43,396 nucleotides of DNA, taken from assembly GCA_028817795.1 (NCBI GenBank), contig JAPPOU010000046.1:1-43396 (forward strand), in the 5' to 3' direction. The DNA comes from Alphaproteobacteria bacterium (lineage in GTDB: Bacteria; Pseudomonadota; Alphaproteobacteria; Micavibrionales; UBA2020). The first letter of the stretch is position 1. The number at the start of each line of letters is the position of its first letter. The translations under genes were made by a program, and so were the position numbers. The notes beneath the pieces are model-generated. The model searched no databases. It had not been told where the DNA came from and saw nothing but the letters and a program-made list of their open reading frames with translations. Below, piece by piece: positions 43,255 to 43,396 of the stretch.

Positions 43255-43396
43255 GTGCGGGGGATAAGAAGGCATATCATTGTCGCGGCGGCGCTGTCCG
43301 CTTTGCTGTGCGCGGGCAAGGCAAACGCTGCGCGTGCCGTATCAGCCCAATTAGCCGCAGAAAAAAAAGCGGCGGCCAGCCTTGCAAAAGAAAACA
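43255..43396 (+). CDS. Start of an exported coiled-coil protein, probably EnvC/M23-type (partial)
   Basis: 47 codons are visible before the window ends. From GTG 43255, preceded by AAGGGG seven bases upstream, the protein has a basic start, a hydrophobic signal peptide (IIVAAALSALLCAGKANA), then an Ala/Lys/Glu-rich stretch typical of a coiled coil. In alphaproteobacteria a murein hydrolase activator (EnvC/M23 peptidase) commonly follows rsfS-rlmH, and the visible part fits. The catalytic-like domain is outside the window, so the name rests on context. Confidence 0.6.
   Translation, partial: MRGIRRHIIVAAALSALLCAGKANAARAVSAQLAAEKKAAASLAKEN

Overview
The window reads as a chromosomal segment of an alphaproteobacterium of moderate GC content. 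The evidence is a split ATP-synthase stator (b' plus b), a CpdR-like receiver, the order yebC-ruvC-ruvA-ruvB-ybgC-tolQ-tolR-tolA-tolB, the cluster rimP-nusA-infB-rbfA-truB-rpsO, and nadD/rsfS/rlmH followed by an EnvC-like start. A member of the Micavibrio-like or deep Rhodospirillales-like lineages would fit, but the genus cannot be fixed from the sequence alone. No phage, IS element, CRISPR array, rRNA or tRNA was found.

Layout. (1) 3-5875, minus strand: a tightly coupled operon of seven ankyrin-repeat genes joined by ATGA, GTGA or ATGTATAA overlaps. Six of them end in the same ~100-residue C-terminal domain that I do not recognise. (2) 5876-6753: rpsD with promoter, structured leader and terminator. 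(3) 6771-9901: a pilin-like membrane-anchored protein, then two more ankyrin genes, each with its own sigma70-type promoter. (4) 9923-16402, minus strand: the rimP-nusA-infB-rbfA-truB-rpsO operon with an attenuator-like leader and an in-frame TAG in the 5' part of infB. (5) 16432-18396: a J-domain protein and a receiver protein/unknown pair. (6) 18537-29662: yebC-ruvC, then an inserted minus-strand pair of membrane-associated ankyrin genes, ruvA-ruvB-ybgC-tolQ-tolR, an inserted periplasmic MBL-fold enzyme, tolA-tolB (no pal), and plsC. (7) 29659-33095: a DUF218 protein, ftsX-ftsE, a zinc-ribbon membrane protein and a CpdR-like regulator. (8) 33189-35812: the F0 operon atpI-atpB-atpE-atpF'-atpF. 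(9) 35801-37491: two paralogous genes of unknown function. (10) 37610-43396: putA, nadD, a second pilin-like protein, rsfS, rlmH and the start of an EnvC/M23-type gene.

The most unusual content is the ankyrin system: ten genes at three places, sitting at the edges of or inside conserved housekeeping blocks. One class (seven genes) shares a constant C-terminal domain with the signature [IV]-T-x-[LV]-F-N-F ... GG[DN]. In the operon, the codons of its C-terminal Lys-Gly-Gly tail also form the Shine-Dalgarno sequence of the next gene. The other class (three genes) shares a short basic tail, FQxA[AS]xxGTxKxRxIxxR. Other items to check are an apparent AUA start for rsfS behind a perfect Shine-Dalgarno and overlapping leader ORF, a 29-residue transmembrane cassette shared by two otherwise unlike proteins with 22 of 29 codons synonymously changed, the infB nonsense codon, and an in-frame 18-bp duplication in rlmH.
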